A stretch of 64,000 nucleotides of DNA from Parvibaculum sp. (GCA_030645235.1 JAUSMV010000012.1:620001-684000), one strand, 5' to 3'. Numbered from the stretch's first letter, positions 10,228 to 19,302 are shown. Numbers and translations are program-made. The notes: generated by a model from the letters alone, not told the origin.

Positions 10228-10782
10228 ATGAGCAAGGCTTTCACCAAAGAGACTGACAACGAGGACGATGACGAGCCTGAAGCGCTCGCGCCGCTGCCTG
10301 CGGGTACAAAAAATTATATGACGCCCAAGGGGTTCACGCGGCTGCGTGATGAGCTGTTGCAGTTGCGACGCGAGGAGCGTCCCAAGGTTGTTGAAGTTGT
10401 CTCATGGGCGGCGGGCAATGGTGATCGCTCAGAAAACGGCGATTACATTTACGGCAAGAAGCGGTTGCGTGAGATTGACCGACGTATTCGTTTCCTGACC
10501 AAACGGCTTGAGATTGCCGAGGTGGTGGACCCTGCGCAGCAGAAAAACCGGACCCGCGTTTTCTTCGGTGCGACGGTGACTTATGCCAATGTGGCGGGCA
10601 CAGAGCGGACGATCCGGATTTTGGGTGTGGATGAAGCTGACATTGATCGCGGCGAGGTGAGCTGGATCTCGCCTATCGCGCGGGCTTTGCTGAAGGCGGA
10701 AGTGGGCGACGAGGTGGAGATCAAAACGCCGAGCGGCCCGGAGGTGATTGAGGTCGTTGCGATTTCTTACAACGATGCCTGA
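10228..10782 (+). CDS. greB: Transcription elongation factor GreB
   Basis: Cytoplasmic factor that rescues backtracked RNA polymerase by stimulating transcript cleavage. The coiled-coil domain carries the GreB signature REERPKVVEVVSWAAGNGDR. The acidic tip is GDRSENGDY, and KKRLREIDRRIRFLTKRLE follows. The C-terminal FKBP-like domain includes SPIARALLKAEVGDEVE. An extra N-terminal segment of about 28 residues is rich in Asp/Glu (ETDNEDDDEPEAL) compared with classical GreB. It stands alone after tRNA-Lys. Confidence 0.94.
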   Translation: MSKAFTKETDNEDDDEPEALAPLPAGTKNYMTPKGFTRLRDELLQLRREERPKVVEVVSWAAGNGDRSENGDYIYGKKRLREIDRRIRFLTKRLEIAEVVDPAQQKNRTRVFFGATVTYANVAGTERTIRILGVDEADIDRGEVSWISPIARALLKAEVGDEVEIKTPSGPEVIEVVAISYNDA

Positions 10783-10790
10783 CGGGCGCG

Positions 10791-11651
10791 TCAGAGATAG
10801 CCGAGGGTCTTCATCAAGGGGCCGAACTCGCTTTCGATGCGGTCTTTCTGGCGGATGGACAGATATTTTTTGTAGTCGCCCGGCTTGCCACTGCGCAGGT
10901 GGCGCGAGATTTCGGTTTGGCCGGTTTGGGTATAGCGTTTATTTGCACGGTCAAAGCAGTGATAGGCGATAACTCTGTCTACCGCCTCGTCGGTGAGATT
11001 GAGATCAAGGTGATTGAGGATTGGTGTCAGTGTGTTTTTCGTGTTGTGCACGAGATCGACATAGCGCACGAAAGGGACGCCGCGATTGAGTGAGTGTTCG
11101 ACGAACTGGTCCCAGCGCTGATCCTCCCAGCGGACATACGGCTTGTTCTTTGTGACCATCATGTCGATCATCCGGTCAATTGAATCGGGTGTCGGTACGT
11201 TATCGGCACCAAAGAAAAACCCCGATCCCGATACAGCCACATCGCGCGGGTCGCGCACGACAAGTACAATGTCAGTCAGCGGAATGCCGCCCATGCGCAG
11301 CAGGGATACGGTGTGATGTGATTTGACGGTGACAAGGTCTCTGCGCATCTCGTGGCCTACCATGCCGCGTTCGCGCGGGAGCGTTTTGCGATGATCGGAC
11401 AGATAGGCCACCATCTCGCTTTCCGCAGCGTCGGCCAGCATCCGCGTGAGCCAGGTATTGCCAGATTTGGGGTAACCGCTGACGACAATGTTGCGCTTGA
11501 CGCCTTCGCGCCGGAGATTTCGTACATGTCGCCGGATTTTTTTGATCTGGCCGAAATTCTGATGCCATTTGGTCTGGGCAAAAGGTGATGCCATGCCGCG
11601 CGTACCCCCGATACCTGTAAATGCCCCGGCCTGATCAGGCTGCTCATGCAT
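10791..11651 (-). CDS. Sulfotransferase-domain protein
   Basis: PAPS-dependent sulfotransferase fold. The 5'-phosphosulfate loop is VVSGYPKSGNTWLTRM (about 54-69). The 3'-phosphate site is VLVVRDPRDVAVSGSGFFFG (about 130-150). The acceptor is unknown; related bacterial proteins act on lipids, glycans or small molecules. It is convergent with greB (8 bp apart) and has no obvious partner genes. The start is uncertain: ATG 11651 gives 286 aa, while an in-frame ATG at 11594 would give a 267-aa protein starting MASPFAQTK. Confidence 0.85.
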   Translation of the reverse strand: MHEQPDQAGAFTGIGGTRGMASPFAQTKWHQNFGQIKKIRRHVRNLRREGVKRNIVVSGYPKSGNTWLTRMLADAAESEMVAYLSDHRKTLPRERGMVGHEMRRDLVTVKSHHTVSLLRMGGIPLTDIVLVVRDPRDVAVSGSGFFFGADNVPTPDSIDRMIDMMVTKNKPYVRWEDQRWDQFVEHSLNRGVPFVRYVDLVHNTKNTLTPILNHLDLNLTDEAVDRVIAYHCFDRANKRYTQTGQTEISRHLRSGKPGDYKKYLSIRQKDRIESEFGPLMKTLGYL

Positions 11652-11877
11652 TTAAGTGATATAGAAGTTTTACGGTTAGATCAGATGATTCCGTCGGAAT
11701 AAAATTAAGTCATTTGCATACAGAACAAGGCAAGTATGAATCTATCTCATAGGTTCATTTTGCTTCTATCCGGCGCGGGACGTCCCCCCAGTCGATTGAT
11801 CCGGGGTGTGATGAGTTGTTTTGTTCCGATGTCGTCAGAGCTTGCGCGGGTTGGTTAAAGACGGCGTTATGCCAAAA

Positions 11878-11910
11878 AAAGTCCGGAGGGCGGGGTGCCA
11901 TCCGGACTTT
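11878..11910 (-). terminator. Intrinsic terminator downstream of the DEAD-box helicase gene
   Basis: The arms AAAGTCCGGA (11878-11887) and TCCGGACTTT (11901-11910) form a 10-bp stem with a GC-rich loop. On the minus strand it is followed by a T-run (complement of AAAAAAA at 11874-11880). It lies 26 bp past the rhlE stop and could also work on the plus strand (TTTTT at 11908-11912). Confidence 0.8.
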
Positions 11911-11935
11911 TTGGTTCGTCTAAGGAGCGTCGGGC

Positions 11936-13435
11936 TTACTCGCCGGCACCCAGAATGCGCTTGCGGGCGCGGCTGCCGGGACGGTTGCGGCTGATCGCGT
12001 CGGGGCGGCCACCTGTGTCACCACGGGCTTCGCCATGGATCGTCGGTTTGGGACCGTTTCCTGCGGCTTTCGGCGCATGATTGCGGTTGCCTTGCGGTTT
12101 CGCACTGTTGCGATTGCCGCCACCGGCGGCAGGGCGGTTGGCGCCGCTGCGCTGACCGGCGGGTTTGCCGCCGCGACCATTGCGGTTGCCATTGGCCGGG
12201 CGGCGTTCTTCGCGCGGCTCATTGGCAAATTCGGCTGAGGGTTGATCGCCGATGAGCGGCTTCACGTCGTACACTGTCAGTGTGCGGCGCGTCAGGCGTT
12301 CGATCTGCTTCAGGTACTGGCGTTCTGTGCCGTCGCAGAAGGAATAAGCGATGCCGCTGGCACCGGCGCGGGCTGTACGACCAATGCGGTGGACATAGCT
12401 TTCAGGCTCGTTCGGCAATTCGTAGTTGATGACATGGGTGATGCCGTCCACGTCGATGCCGCGTGCGGCAATGTCGGTGGCGACGAGCACACGGGCACCG
12501 CCGGAGCGGAAGGCTTCGAGCGCGCGCTGGCGTGCGCCTTGCGACTTGTTGCCATGAATGGCTTCAGACGGGATGCCGCCTTTTTCAAGCTGTTCGCTGA
12601 CGCGGTTGGCGCAATGCTTGGTGCGTGTGAAAATGATGACGCGTGAGAGGTCGGCATTTTCAAGAAGGCGGGCGAGCAATTCGCGCTTGCGCTTCTGTTC
12701 GACGAACATCACGTGCTGGTCGATGCGGTCAACCGTGATGACTTCCGGTGTTACTTCAACGCGCACGGGATCGACGAGGATGTCGGCGGCAAGGGCTTCA
12801 ATCGATGTCGGCATGGTGGCCGAGAACAGCAGCGACTGGCGGTTCTTGCGCGGCATGGCGGCGATGATCTTTTTCACGTCGCGCGAGAAGCCCATGTCGA
12901 GCATGCGGTCGGCTTCGTCGAGGACGAGCGTGAATGTGTCATTGAGGTGAATGAACTTCTGGTTCATCAGATCAAGCAGGCGGCCTGGCGTGGCGACGAG
13001 AATGTCAACGCCGTTGGCCATGGCTTTCACCTGACGACCCTGATTGACGCCACCGAAAATGACGGTGTGGCGCAGATGCAGATGCTTGCCGTAGGCGGCG
13101 AGGCTTTCGTCGATCTGGATGGCAAGTTCGCGCGTCGGCGCGAGGATCAGCGCCTTGGCAGTCTTGGGATTGCGGCGGCCTTCACCGGCGAGAAGTTTCT
13201 GCAGAATGGGCAGCGCGAAGGCGGCTGTCTTGCCGGTGCCGGTTTGGGCGAGGCCCAGCACGTCGCGGCCGTTGAGCAGCGCGGGAATCGTGCGTGCCTG
13301 AATGGGGGTGGGGTGTTCATAGCCCTCGGCGCTCAAAGCGCGGCACAAGGGTTCGACAATTCCGAGATCGGCAAAAGTCGGGTTCGTATTTTCTGTAGCG
13401 GTCGTCATAAGTTTTGTTGTCTTTCCAACAAGCAC
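11936..13435 (-). CDS. rhlE: DEAD-box ATP-dependent RNA helicase (RhlE group)
   Basis: RNA helicase of 499 aa with all core motifs. These are AQTGTGKTAAFALP (Walker A), PTRELA, VLDEADRMLDMGF (motif II DEAD), LFSATMP (SAT), ATDIAARGIDVDGI and HRIGRTARAG. After about residue 385 comes a basic, Gly/Asn/Arg/Pro-rich low-complexity tail of about 110 residues, typical of RhlE/DeaD-like proteins and likely RNA-binding. A role in RNA turnover, ribosome assembly or cold adaptation is inferred. It is monocistronic with its own terminator. Confidence 0.93.
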   Translation of the reverse strand: MLVGKTTKLMTTATENTNPTFADLGIVEPLCRALSAEGYEHPTPIQARTIPALLNGRDVLGLAQTGTGKTAAFALPILQKLLAGEGRRNPKTAKALILAPTRELAIQIDESLAAYGKHLHLRHTVIFGGVNQGRQVKAMANGVDILVATPGRLLDLMNQKFIHLNDTFTLVLDEADRMLDMGFSRDVKKIIAAMPRKNRQSLLFSATMPTSIEALAADILVDPVRVEVTPEVITVDRIDQHVMFVEQKRKRELLARLLENADLSRVIIFTRTKHCANRVSEQLEKGGIPSEAIHGNKSQGARQRALEAFRSGGARVLVATDIAARGIDVDGITHVINYELPNEPESYVHRIGRTARAGASGIAYSFCDGTERQYLKQIERLTRRTLTVYDVKPLIGDQPSAEFANEPREERRPANGNRNGRGGKPAGQRSGANRPAAGGGNRNSAKPQGNRNHAPKAAGNGPKPTIHGEARGDTGGRPDAISRNRPGSRARKRILGAGE

Positions 13436-13854
13436 GAGATACCGGACAGAATTCTGACCGGACTACACGCGGGGTTTACCGCGTCCAACGCGCTTGGATC
13501 GAGGGGGATCTGACTGGCTCGCGGGTTAGGCGGCGTCGCGCTTTAGAATCAGCGGACGGCGCTTAATGCGCGCTCACGAGATCAGTCGAAGCGGTTAATG
13601 CTCTATTGCAGTGCGAAAGTCAACCTGCATCGTCATTTCGGAGACGGTCGGGCCGATTTGACGCGGGCATGCGGGTCTTTTGAGCGGGTTGGTTCCCCTT
13701 TGCCTGAATGTTGCCATTTCCGGCCATTATCTTGAATTTTTCGGGCGTTTGCGCCTGCCTCACGGATTGTCCCCGTCGCACAATATGGGCATGATCCGCG
13801 CAAAGCAGGACCAGAGTCGGACTGCTCCGGTAAGCGTCCAAGACAGGAGATGAC
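13436..13854. other. Intergenic region between divergent rhlE and corA
   Basis: 419 bp carrying the 5' leaders of two divergent genes. A long 5' UTR would fit a cold-regulated helicase, but no named element is recognised. An antisense frame at 13620-13862 has no domain and atypical composition, so it is not called. CAGGAGATGAC just before 13855 is the corA ribosome binding site. Confidence 0.45.
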
Positions 13855-14826
13855 ATGATCACTGCCTATGTCAGATCGAACGGCACATTAAGTCCCGTGC
13901 CCGTAGAGCCGCATGGCGTGATCCCTGAGGAAGCCGTCTGGATTGATCTTGTCGAACCGACGCCGGAGGAAGAGCGCTTCGTCAACGGAACCCTGGGTCT
14001 CGAAGTTCCGTCCGAAGAAGAAATGCAGGAAATCGAAGTGTCGAGCCGCCTCTATCAGGAGGGCAACGCGCTTTATATGACGGCGACGCTGATCATCGGC
14101 GCGGACACGACTGCGCCGGGCCGCACGCCGGTCACGTTTGTTCTCGTCGGCCACCGTCTTCTCACATTGCGTTACGCGACGCCTTTGCCGTTCCGCGTAT
14201 TTGCCGCCAAAGCACGCCGTCATACAATCCCGTCAAGCACGGGCGAGGAAGTGCTGGCCGGATTGCTCGACGCCATTGTTGATCGTGTTGCTGACATTCT
14301 GGAGCGCGTGCAGGGTCAGCTCGACACGTTGTCGGGCGAAATTTTTGTGCGTGAGACGGAACCCGGCAAATTGGATTTCGATGAAGTGCTGCGCCGCGTT
14401 GGTCGCAACCACGCGCTGACGGCGCAGGCGCGCGAAAGCCTTGTCTCGATTGCGCGGCTTCTGAGCTTTATCGGTCGTCCGAGCGAAAACAGTAAGCAGG
14501 CGAAAAACTTTGGCCGCGGCTTCAAGACGATTTCGCGCGACGTCATGGCCTTGTCGGACCATGCGAGCTTTCTCGCCAGCAACATCAACTTCGTGCTCGA
14601 TGCGACGCTGGGCATGATCAACAGTGAGCAGAACGGCATCATCAAGATTTTCTCGGTGGCCGCCGTCGTGTTTCTGCCGCCGACGCTGATCGCCAGCATC
14701 TATGGCATGAACTTTGATGTGATGCCGGAATTGCACTGGGCGATTGGTTATCCGCTCGCGCTTGGTCTCATGGTTGTTTCGGCTGTGCTGCCCTATTGGT
14801 ACTTCAAACGGCGTGGCTGGCTCTGA
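13855..14826 (+). CDS. corA: CorA-family divalent metal transporter
   Basis: Pentameric inner-membrane channel for Mg2+ (or Co2+/Zn2+ in relatives). It is 323 aa. A large cytosolic alpha/beta and helical funnel domain fills residues 1-250. Two C-terminal TM helices follow, with the selectivity signature YGMNFDVMPE between them (GMN motif). A Lys/Arg-rich end follows (YFKRRGWL). It is the first gene of a probable run of same-strand genes with tight spacing (24 bp to the next, then 4-bp overlaps). Confidence 0.93.
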   Translation: MITAYVRSNGTLSPVPVEPHGVIPEEAVWIDLVEPTPEEERFVNGTLGLEVPSEEEMQEIEVSSRLYQEGNALYMTATLIIGADTTAPGRTPVTFVLVGHRLLTLRYATPLPFRVFAAKARRHTIPSSTGEEVLAGLLDAIVDRVADILERVQGQLDTLSGEIFVRETEPGKLDFDEVLRRVGRNHALTAQARESLVSIARLLSFIGRPSENSKQAKNFGRGFKTISRDVMALSDHASFLASNINFVLDATLGMINSEQNGIIKIFSVAAVVFLPPTLIASIYGMNFDVMPELHWAIGYPLALGLMVVSAVLPYWYFKRRGWL

Positions 14827-14850
14827 ACGCGGCCCAAAAGGATCAACACG

Positions 14851-15222
14851 ATGATGGCGCGTTCGCTTCCGCTTATCTTTACCGGCGTGTTCATCAATGC
14901 GGTGGCGCAGCTTTGCCTGAAACAGGGGATGCGTCAGATCGGGCATTTTGAGTTTACGCCCGAAGTTCTCTGGGACACGAGTTGGCGCATTGCGACGAAT
15001 CCTTACGTTATGTTCGGTCTTTTTTGCTATGTGGTCAGCGTCGCTGTCTGGCTGCTCGCTTTGTCGCGCGTCGATGTGGGTTTTGCTTATCCGATGTTGT
15101 CGGTCGGATATATCGTGACCGCCATTGCCGCTTTCTATTTGTTTGGCGAGGCGCTGACGCCGGTGCGTATCGCGGGCATCGCGGTCATCATGGTCGGCGT
15201 CTTTATGATTTCGCGCACATGA
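14851..15222 (+). CDS. Small four-TM transporter, ArnE/EamA-like
   Basis: A 123-aa protein with four TM helices, the size of SMR/ArnE-type members of the drug/metabolite superfamily. TM1 contains INAVAQLCLKQGM. This matches the VAxQLCxKQ pattern of the aminoarabinose-lipid flippase subunit ArnE more than EmrE, whose essential membrane Glu is absent here. The substrate may be a lipid-linked sugar, but this is inference. Its stop overlaps the ATG of the next gene. Confidence 0.75.
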   Translation: MMARSLPLIFTGVFINAVAQLCLKQGMRQIGHFEFTPEVLWDTSWRIATNPYVMFGLFCYVVSVAVWLLALSRVDVGFAYPMLSVGYIVTAIAAFYLFGEALTPVRIAGIAVIMVGVFMISRT

Positions 15223-15827
15223 GCGCGGCACCCCGCACCGATTGGATATGGATTCGCCATGCGCCGGTGCAGGGGCAGGAGGCGCGTTATTTCGGACGGC
15301 TTGATGTGAATGCAGAGCCGGTGCATCCAGGTGTTGCAGCGGGTATTGCGCGGCGTCTGCCAGCGGTTGCTGTCTGGCTCGGTAGCCCGCTGATGCGCGC
15401 GCGTATGATGGGGCTCGCTTTGCGTGATGGTGTTGATCCCATCGCCATTCCTGATTTTTCCGAACAAGATTACGGGCTGTGGCAGGGTCGCAGTCACAAT
15501 GATGTGTTCAACGCCAACCGCACATTGGACTGGACGAACCCTGCCGATATTCGTCCGCCGGAAGGTGAAAGTTTTGCTGACGTGTGCGTGCGTGTCGCCG
15601 CTGCGATTGACCGGCTCTCGGCGCATTATGCAGGACACTCCATCGTTGCGCTCGGCCACCAGACAACGATCCGTGCGGCCATCGGCCATGCACTCGGTCT
15701 TGCACCTGCCACGATGATGCGCATTGATGTCGCGCCCATGTCGCTGACGCGACTGACGCATCGCAATGTTAACGGCGAAGCGCAATGGAATGTCGGCGGG
15801 CTCAACGCGGAGTTTGGCCTGACATGA
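15219..15827 (+). CDS. Histidine phosphatase family protein (phosphoglycerate-mutase fold)
   Basis: A 202-aa protein. The catalytic motif is IRHAP, in place of the more usual RHG(E/Q), and the second His is in VALGHQTTIRAAIGHAL. The acidic catalytic region is around FSEQDYGLWQG. The start at 15219 gives the ATGA overlap with the upstream gene and starts MSAAPRTDWIWIRHA. A longer frame from 14982 is out of context. Substrates of this family vary (cobalamin pathway, sugar phosphates); none is assigned. Confidence 0.82.
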   Translation: MSAAPRTDWIWIRHAPVQGQEARYFGRLDVNAEPVHPGVAAGIARRLPAVAVWLGSPLMRARMMGLALRDGVDPIAIPDFSEQDYGLWQGRSHNDVFNANRTLDWTNPADIRPPEGESFADVCVRVAAAIDRLSAHYAGHSIVALGHQTTIRAAIGHALGLAPATMMRIDVAPMSLTRLTHRNVNGEAQWNVGGLNAEFGLT

Positions 15828-16792
15828 TCGCCGCACCCACGTCGGATGATGTGGTGTGCGCGGCAGAGCGCATTGCCGGTGTGGCTGTGCGCACACCGCT
15901 TCTCACCAATGCAAAGCTCGATGAGATCACAGGTGCACGGGTTTTTGTGAAGCCGGAAGTTTTGCAGCGCACGGGTTCTTTCAAATTTCGCGGCGCTTAT
16001 AATCGTCTGTCGCAGATTGCGGCGGTTGATCGCGCCGCCGGTGTTGTTGCGTGGTCATCGGGCAATCATGCGCAAGGCGTGGCGCTGGCGGCGACAATGC
16101 TCGGGATGCCATCGCGTATTGTCATGCCTGCTGATGCACCTGTAATCAAAGTGGAGCGCACGCGCGGCTATGGCGCAGAGATTGTTTTTTATGATCGTCT
16201 GACGGATGACCGCGAAGCGATTGGTCGGGCGCTGGCGGCAAAGCATGGCGCGGTGATCGTGCCGCCCTATGATGATCCGCATATCATTGCGGGGCAGGGC
16301 ACGGCGGGATTAGAAATTACACAAGATGCGGGTGTAACGCTCGACACGGTGCTTGTTCCGGCTGGCGGCGGCGGATTGGCTGCGGGCACGGCATTGGTTT
16401 TTGCTACTGTATCAACAGACGCTCAAATTTTCTGCGTTGAGCCGGATGGGTTCGACGACCATGGACGTTCGCTCATTTCCGGTGAGCGCGAAAAGAATGC
16501 ATCTGCTGACGGATCATTCTGCGATGCGCTGATGGCACCGATGCCGGGCGAGATCACCTTTGCGGTGAATAGGCGGCATCTCGCGGGCGGGCTTTCGGTG
16601 AGCGATGACGACGTTGCCGCTGCGATGCGTTTTGCCTATTCAGAATTGAAACTTGTGGTCGAGCCGGGCGGGGCCGTGGCGCTCGCGGCCCTTCTGTCAA
16701 ACAAGATTGATGTGCGCAGTCAGGCCGTCGCGATTATTCTCAGCGGCGGCAATGTCGATCCGGGGCTGTTTGCCCGTTTAGTTGTCGGATAG
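15824..16792 (+). CDS. Threonine/serine dehydratase-type PLP enzyme
   Basis: Fold-type II PLP lyase of 322 aa. The Schiff-base lysine is in TGSFKFRGAYNRL, the substrate loop is SSGNHAQGVALAA and the phosphate-binding loop is PAGGGGLAAGTA. The C-terminal SGGNVDP is also family-typical. There is no C-terminal ACT regulatory domain, so it resembles catabolic TdcB, serine racemase or hydroxyaspartate dehydratase rather than biosynthetic IlvA. The ATG overlaps the phosphatase stop. Its last 15 bp overlap the 3' end of the convergent CheZ-like gene. Confidence 0.87.
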   Translation: MIAAPTSDDVVCAAERIAGVAVRTPLLTNAKLDEITGARVFVKPEVLQRTGSFKFRGAYNRLSQIAAVDRAAGVVAWSSGNHAQGVALAATMLGMPSRIVMPADAPVIKVERTRGYGAEIVFYDRLTDDREAIGRALAAKHGAVIVPPYDDPHIIAGQGTAGLEITQDAGVTLDTVLVPAGGGGLAAGTALVFATVSTDAQIFCVEPDGFDDHGRSLISGEREKNASADGSFCDALMAPMPGEITFAVNRRHLAGGLSVSDDDVAAAMRFAYSELKLVVEPGGAVALAALLSNKIDVRSQAVAIILSGGNVDPGLFARLVVG

Positions 16793-17440
16793 ATCATCGA
16801 GTGACAAGATGCCGGCGATGCGGTTGTCGAGTGCTGTCAATGCCTTCACGAGCAGCGCGATGCGCTGGCCGGTCATGTCCTGATAGGCCGATGACATGAA
16901 GATGCCGCGTGCATGGGTCTCGATTTCGTCGCAGGCGTCGCCGTCTGTGCCGCTGGTGCGCAGAGTGTCGGCAATGTCCTGCAGGCGTTCAACGGCGGAA
17001 AGAATGTCGAGCGTCGCGCGTTCGGCGGATGCGGCAACTTCAGCGGCGTCGGCTTCGGCATTGGTGAAATGTTCGGTCTCGCGCGGCTTTATGGCCGCCA
17101 TATCTGCGCGCGCCGCGTTGATCTGCTGGCGCATGTCGGCGAGTGCGTGGCGGATCACGTCGAGATTGATATTGTGGCCGGAAGGGTCTTCGTCGATGAC
17201 CGGTGCGGCGACGGGTTCGGGTTCGGACGCTGGCGGGGCAACAGGCGCAGCAGGTTCGGCGCGTGTGCCGATTGCGGCTTTGTAAAGATGCTCAATCGCG
17301 CTGACCAAGAGGTCGGTGTCGGCGGAACGGTTGCGGCGGGCATACTCATTGAGGAACCAGCGGCCACGCGGGTTCTGCATGATCGCTTCTTCAATGGCCT
17401 CAAACTCGATGTCGCGGGCCGATTTTTCTTGTTCGCTCAT
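16778..17440 (-). CDS. CheZ-like protein (putative CheY-P phosphatase)
   Basis: A 220-aa acidic, mostly helical protein. Near the C-terminus is SSAYQDMTGQRIALLVKAL. It matches the CheZ catalytic helix pattern QDxTGQ, whose Gln inserts into the response-regulator active site. A Pro/Ala-rich linker lies at about 65-90. Alphaproteobacterial CheZ-like proteins dephosphorylate CheY-type regulators. No other chemotaxis gene is seen in the window, so the partner is unknown. Confidence 0.7.
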   Translation of the reverse strand: MSEQEKSARDIEFEAIEEAIMQNPRGRWFLNEYARRNRSADTDLLVSAIEHLYKAAIGTRAEPAAPVAPPASEPEPVAAPVIDEDPSGHNINLDVIRHALADMRQQINAARADMAAIKPRETEHFTNAEADAAEVAASAERATLDILSAVERLQDIADTLRTSGTDGDACDEIETHARGIFMSSAYQDMTGQRIALLVKALTALDNRIAGILSLDDLSDN

Positions 17441-17593
17441 TCGGACTATCCCAATGCCTGTATGCGCTCAGTATCTTAGGTATTGTTTACTTTTCTGTAT
17501 GTTTCCGAAAGCCTTGCGCTGCATTTTTGAACGTGGCACGGATGATCCGGAATAGCAGAGCCTGAAAAGGCCGTGGCAAGAAGGGCCAATCGT

Positions 17594-18439
17594 ATGAAAT
17601 TTGTTCGCTTCGGTGCTTTGGGATCGGAAAAGCCGGGTCTGGTGGATGCTTCGGGTCAGGTGCGTGACTTGTCGGGCCATATTGCTGATGTGACGGGCGC
17701 GACGATGCTGCCGGGGGAGCTCAGCCGCCTCGCTCAGATTGACCCTGCGTCGCTGCCGCTGGCGCCCAAGGGCGCGCGGCTTGGCACGCCTCTTACGGGC
17801 ATCGGCAAGATCATGTGCATCGGGCGGAACTATCGCGAGCATGCGGCTGAGATGGATAATGATCTGCCGACGGAACCGCTGCTCTTTATGAAGGCGAATA
17901 GCTCGATCAATGGCCCGTTTGACGATGTGCTGATCCCGCGCGGTTCGGTGCAGATGGACTATGAGGCGGAGCTTGCCATCGTGATCGGGCGGCCCGCGAA
18001 ATATGTGCGTGAGGAAGATGCGATGCGTCATGTCGCGGGTTACGCGATCATTAACGATGTGTCGGAGCGCGAGTTTCAGCGTGATCGCGGCGGGCAGATG
18101 ACCAAGGGCAAGAGCGGCGATACGTTTGCGCCGATTGGTCCGTGGCTTGTGACCGCCGATGAGATTGCGGATTGTCAGGCATTGAAAGTCGTCACGGAAG
18201 TTGACGGCGCGATCCGTCAGAACGGTACGACGGCGGGTATGGTTTTTCCGGTCGCGCATTTGATTTCATATCTCAGCCAATTTTTCACACTGCATTCCGG
18301 CGACATTATTGCGACGGGGACGCCTGCGGGTGTTGCCGGTGGCATGAAGCCGCCGGGTTGGATTAAGGCCGGTCAGACAATCACTATTCGTATTGATGGG
18401 CTTGGCGAGCAGCGTTCTGTTTATGTGGCAGACAAGTGA
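17594..18439 (+). CDS. Fumarylacetoacetate hydrolase family protein
   Basis: A 281-aa member of the FAH superfamily (C-C hydrolases, decarboxylases and isomerases in aromatic catabolism). Metal ligands lie in MDYEAELAIVIG (ExE) and the catalytic segment is NDVSEREFQRD with GKSGDTFAPIGPW. The C-terminal half has the mixed beta-roll (SGDIIATGTPAGV). ATG 17594 (MKFVRFG) is the family-typical start; a GTG 21 bp upstream is less likely. It overlaps the next gene by a single base. Confidence 0.9.
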   Translation: MKFVRFGALGSEKPGLVDASGQVRDLSGHIADVTGATMLPGELSRLAQIDPASLPLAPKGARLGTPLTGIGKIMCIGRNYREHAAEMDNDLPTEPLLFMKANSSINGPFDDVLIPRGSVQMDYEAELAIVIGRPAKYVREEDAMRHVAGYAIINDVSEREFQRDRGGQMTKGKSGDTFAPIGPWLVTADEIADCQALKVVTEVDGAIRQNGTTAGMVFPVAHLISYLSQFFTLHSGDIIATGTPAGVAGGMKPPGWIKAGQTITIRIDGLGEQRSVYVADK

Positions 18440-19056
18440 TGCGTAAACTGCCGATCGATATTGAAAGCATCAAAGGCTTCATGGATGCAGATGAAGGCTG
18501 GGCGCTGCATGATGCGGCGGCGGACGGCTCGAAGCTCGGGCCGTCGCTGGAGATCGGGTCTTATTGCGGCAAGTCCACCGTTTATATCGGCGTGGCGGTG
18601 CAGGCGAATGGCGGCGTGCTTTATGCGCTCGATCATCATCAGGGATCGGAAGAAAACCAAAAAGGCTGGGAGCATCACGACGGTACGCTTTATGATGCCG
18701 AGACCGATAAGCTCAATACGTTTCCGTTGTTTCGCCGCACGATGCGTCTCGCGGGATTGGAAGATACGGTGATCCCGATTGTTGCGCCGTCAAAAGTGGC
18801 GTCGAAACAATGGGCGGGTTCGTTTGGTTTTGTCTTCATTGATGGTGGTCACGGGATGGAACCGGCGATGGATGATTATCGCCATTGGGCGCCGCGCGTG
18901 ATGACGGGTGGCGTGCTCGCGATCCATGATGTGTTTCCCGATCCGAAGGATGGCGGGCGTCCGCCTTATGAGATTTACAAGCTTGCGATTGCGTCGGGAT
19001 TGTTTGTTGAGGAGCGCGTGGTGAAGAGTTTGCGCGTGCTGCGGCGGGTTAAGTAA
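18439..19056 (+). CDS. Class I SAM-dependent methyltransferase
   Basis: A 205-aa protein with a Rossmann-type SAM fold. Motif I is around EIGSYCGKSTVYIGVAV, the acidic residue for the SAM ribose is in YALDHHQGS, and motif IV is FVFIDGGHGMEPAMDDY. It resembles the Methyltransf_24 type often found near glycan and small-molecule pathways. It is coupled to the FAH gene (stop/start overlap, ATG 18439; a GTG at 18436 is possible). The substrate is unknown. Confidence 0.85.
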   Translation: MRKLPIDIESIKGFMDADEGWALHDAAADGSKLGPSLEIGSYCGKSTVYIGVAVQANGGVLYALDHHQGSEENQKGWEHHDGTLYDAETDKLNTFPLFRRTMRLAGLEDTVIPIVAPSKVASKQWAGSFGFVFIDGGHGMEPAMDDYRHWAPRVMTGGVLAIHDVFPDPKDGGRPPYEIYKLAIASGLFVEERVVKSLRVLRRVK

Positions 19057-19058
19057 GA

Positions 19059-19092
19059 CCCTCACCCAACCCTCTCCCGCAAGCGGGAGAGG
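19059..19092. repeat. Intergenic palindromic repeat, CTCTCCCGC/GCGGGAGAG family
   Basis: CCCTCACCCAACCCTCTCCC followed by GCAAGCGGGAGAGG. The hairpin CCTCTCCCGC/GCGGGAGAGG is preceded by CCCTCACCCAAC. Related copies are at 51317-51351, 52319-52362 and 62577-62610. It lies just after the methyltransferase stop and may double as a transcription end. Confidence 0.75.
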
Positions 19093-19133
19093 ACTTTAGA
19101 AAAGCGGGGATAGGCACTTTATCCATCAACATT

Positions 19134-19195
19134 CAGGCTCGGATTTCGTGTGTTTCTTGCAAGAGATCGAGTGTTTCCATGTCGAGATCGTAGGT
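19134..19195 (-). repeat. Dispersed repeat, copy 2 of 3
   Basis: Reverse-strand copy of the element at 1088-1150. The minus strand reads YDLDMETLDLLQETHEIRA in the conserved frame. It shares an extra stretch with copy 1 (GAAATxCGAGCCTG) that copy 3 lacks. It lies between two convergent genes, which argues against a simple promoter role. Confidence 0.65.
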
Positions 19196-19280
19196 TTTTT
19201 GTAGCTTGCTCTCGAGGATGCCCGGTTGAGAGAAATAATCAGGTGGGGATAGGGATTTATTTTCCGTTTTATGTTCCTCG

Positions 19281-19302
19281 CCTCTCCCATTGAGTGGAGA
19301 GG
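19281..19302. repeat. Short inverted repeat CCTCTCC/GGAGAGG
   Basis: Seven-base arms around an 8-nt loop (CATTGAGT), 6 bp downstream of the minus-strand alpha/alpha-barrel gene. It is a reduced relative of the CTCTCCC repeat family and possibly works as a terminator hairpin for that gene. No T-run is present. Confidence 0.5.

Noticed and set aside
14233-15231. 332-aa antisense frame across corA and the small transporter
   Set aside because: It spans two well-supported genes and an intergenic gap, has an Arg/His/Asp-biased composition and shows no motif.
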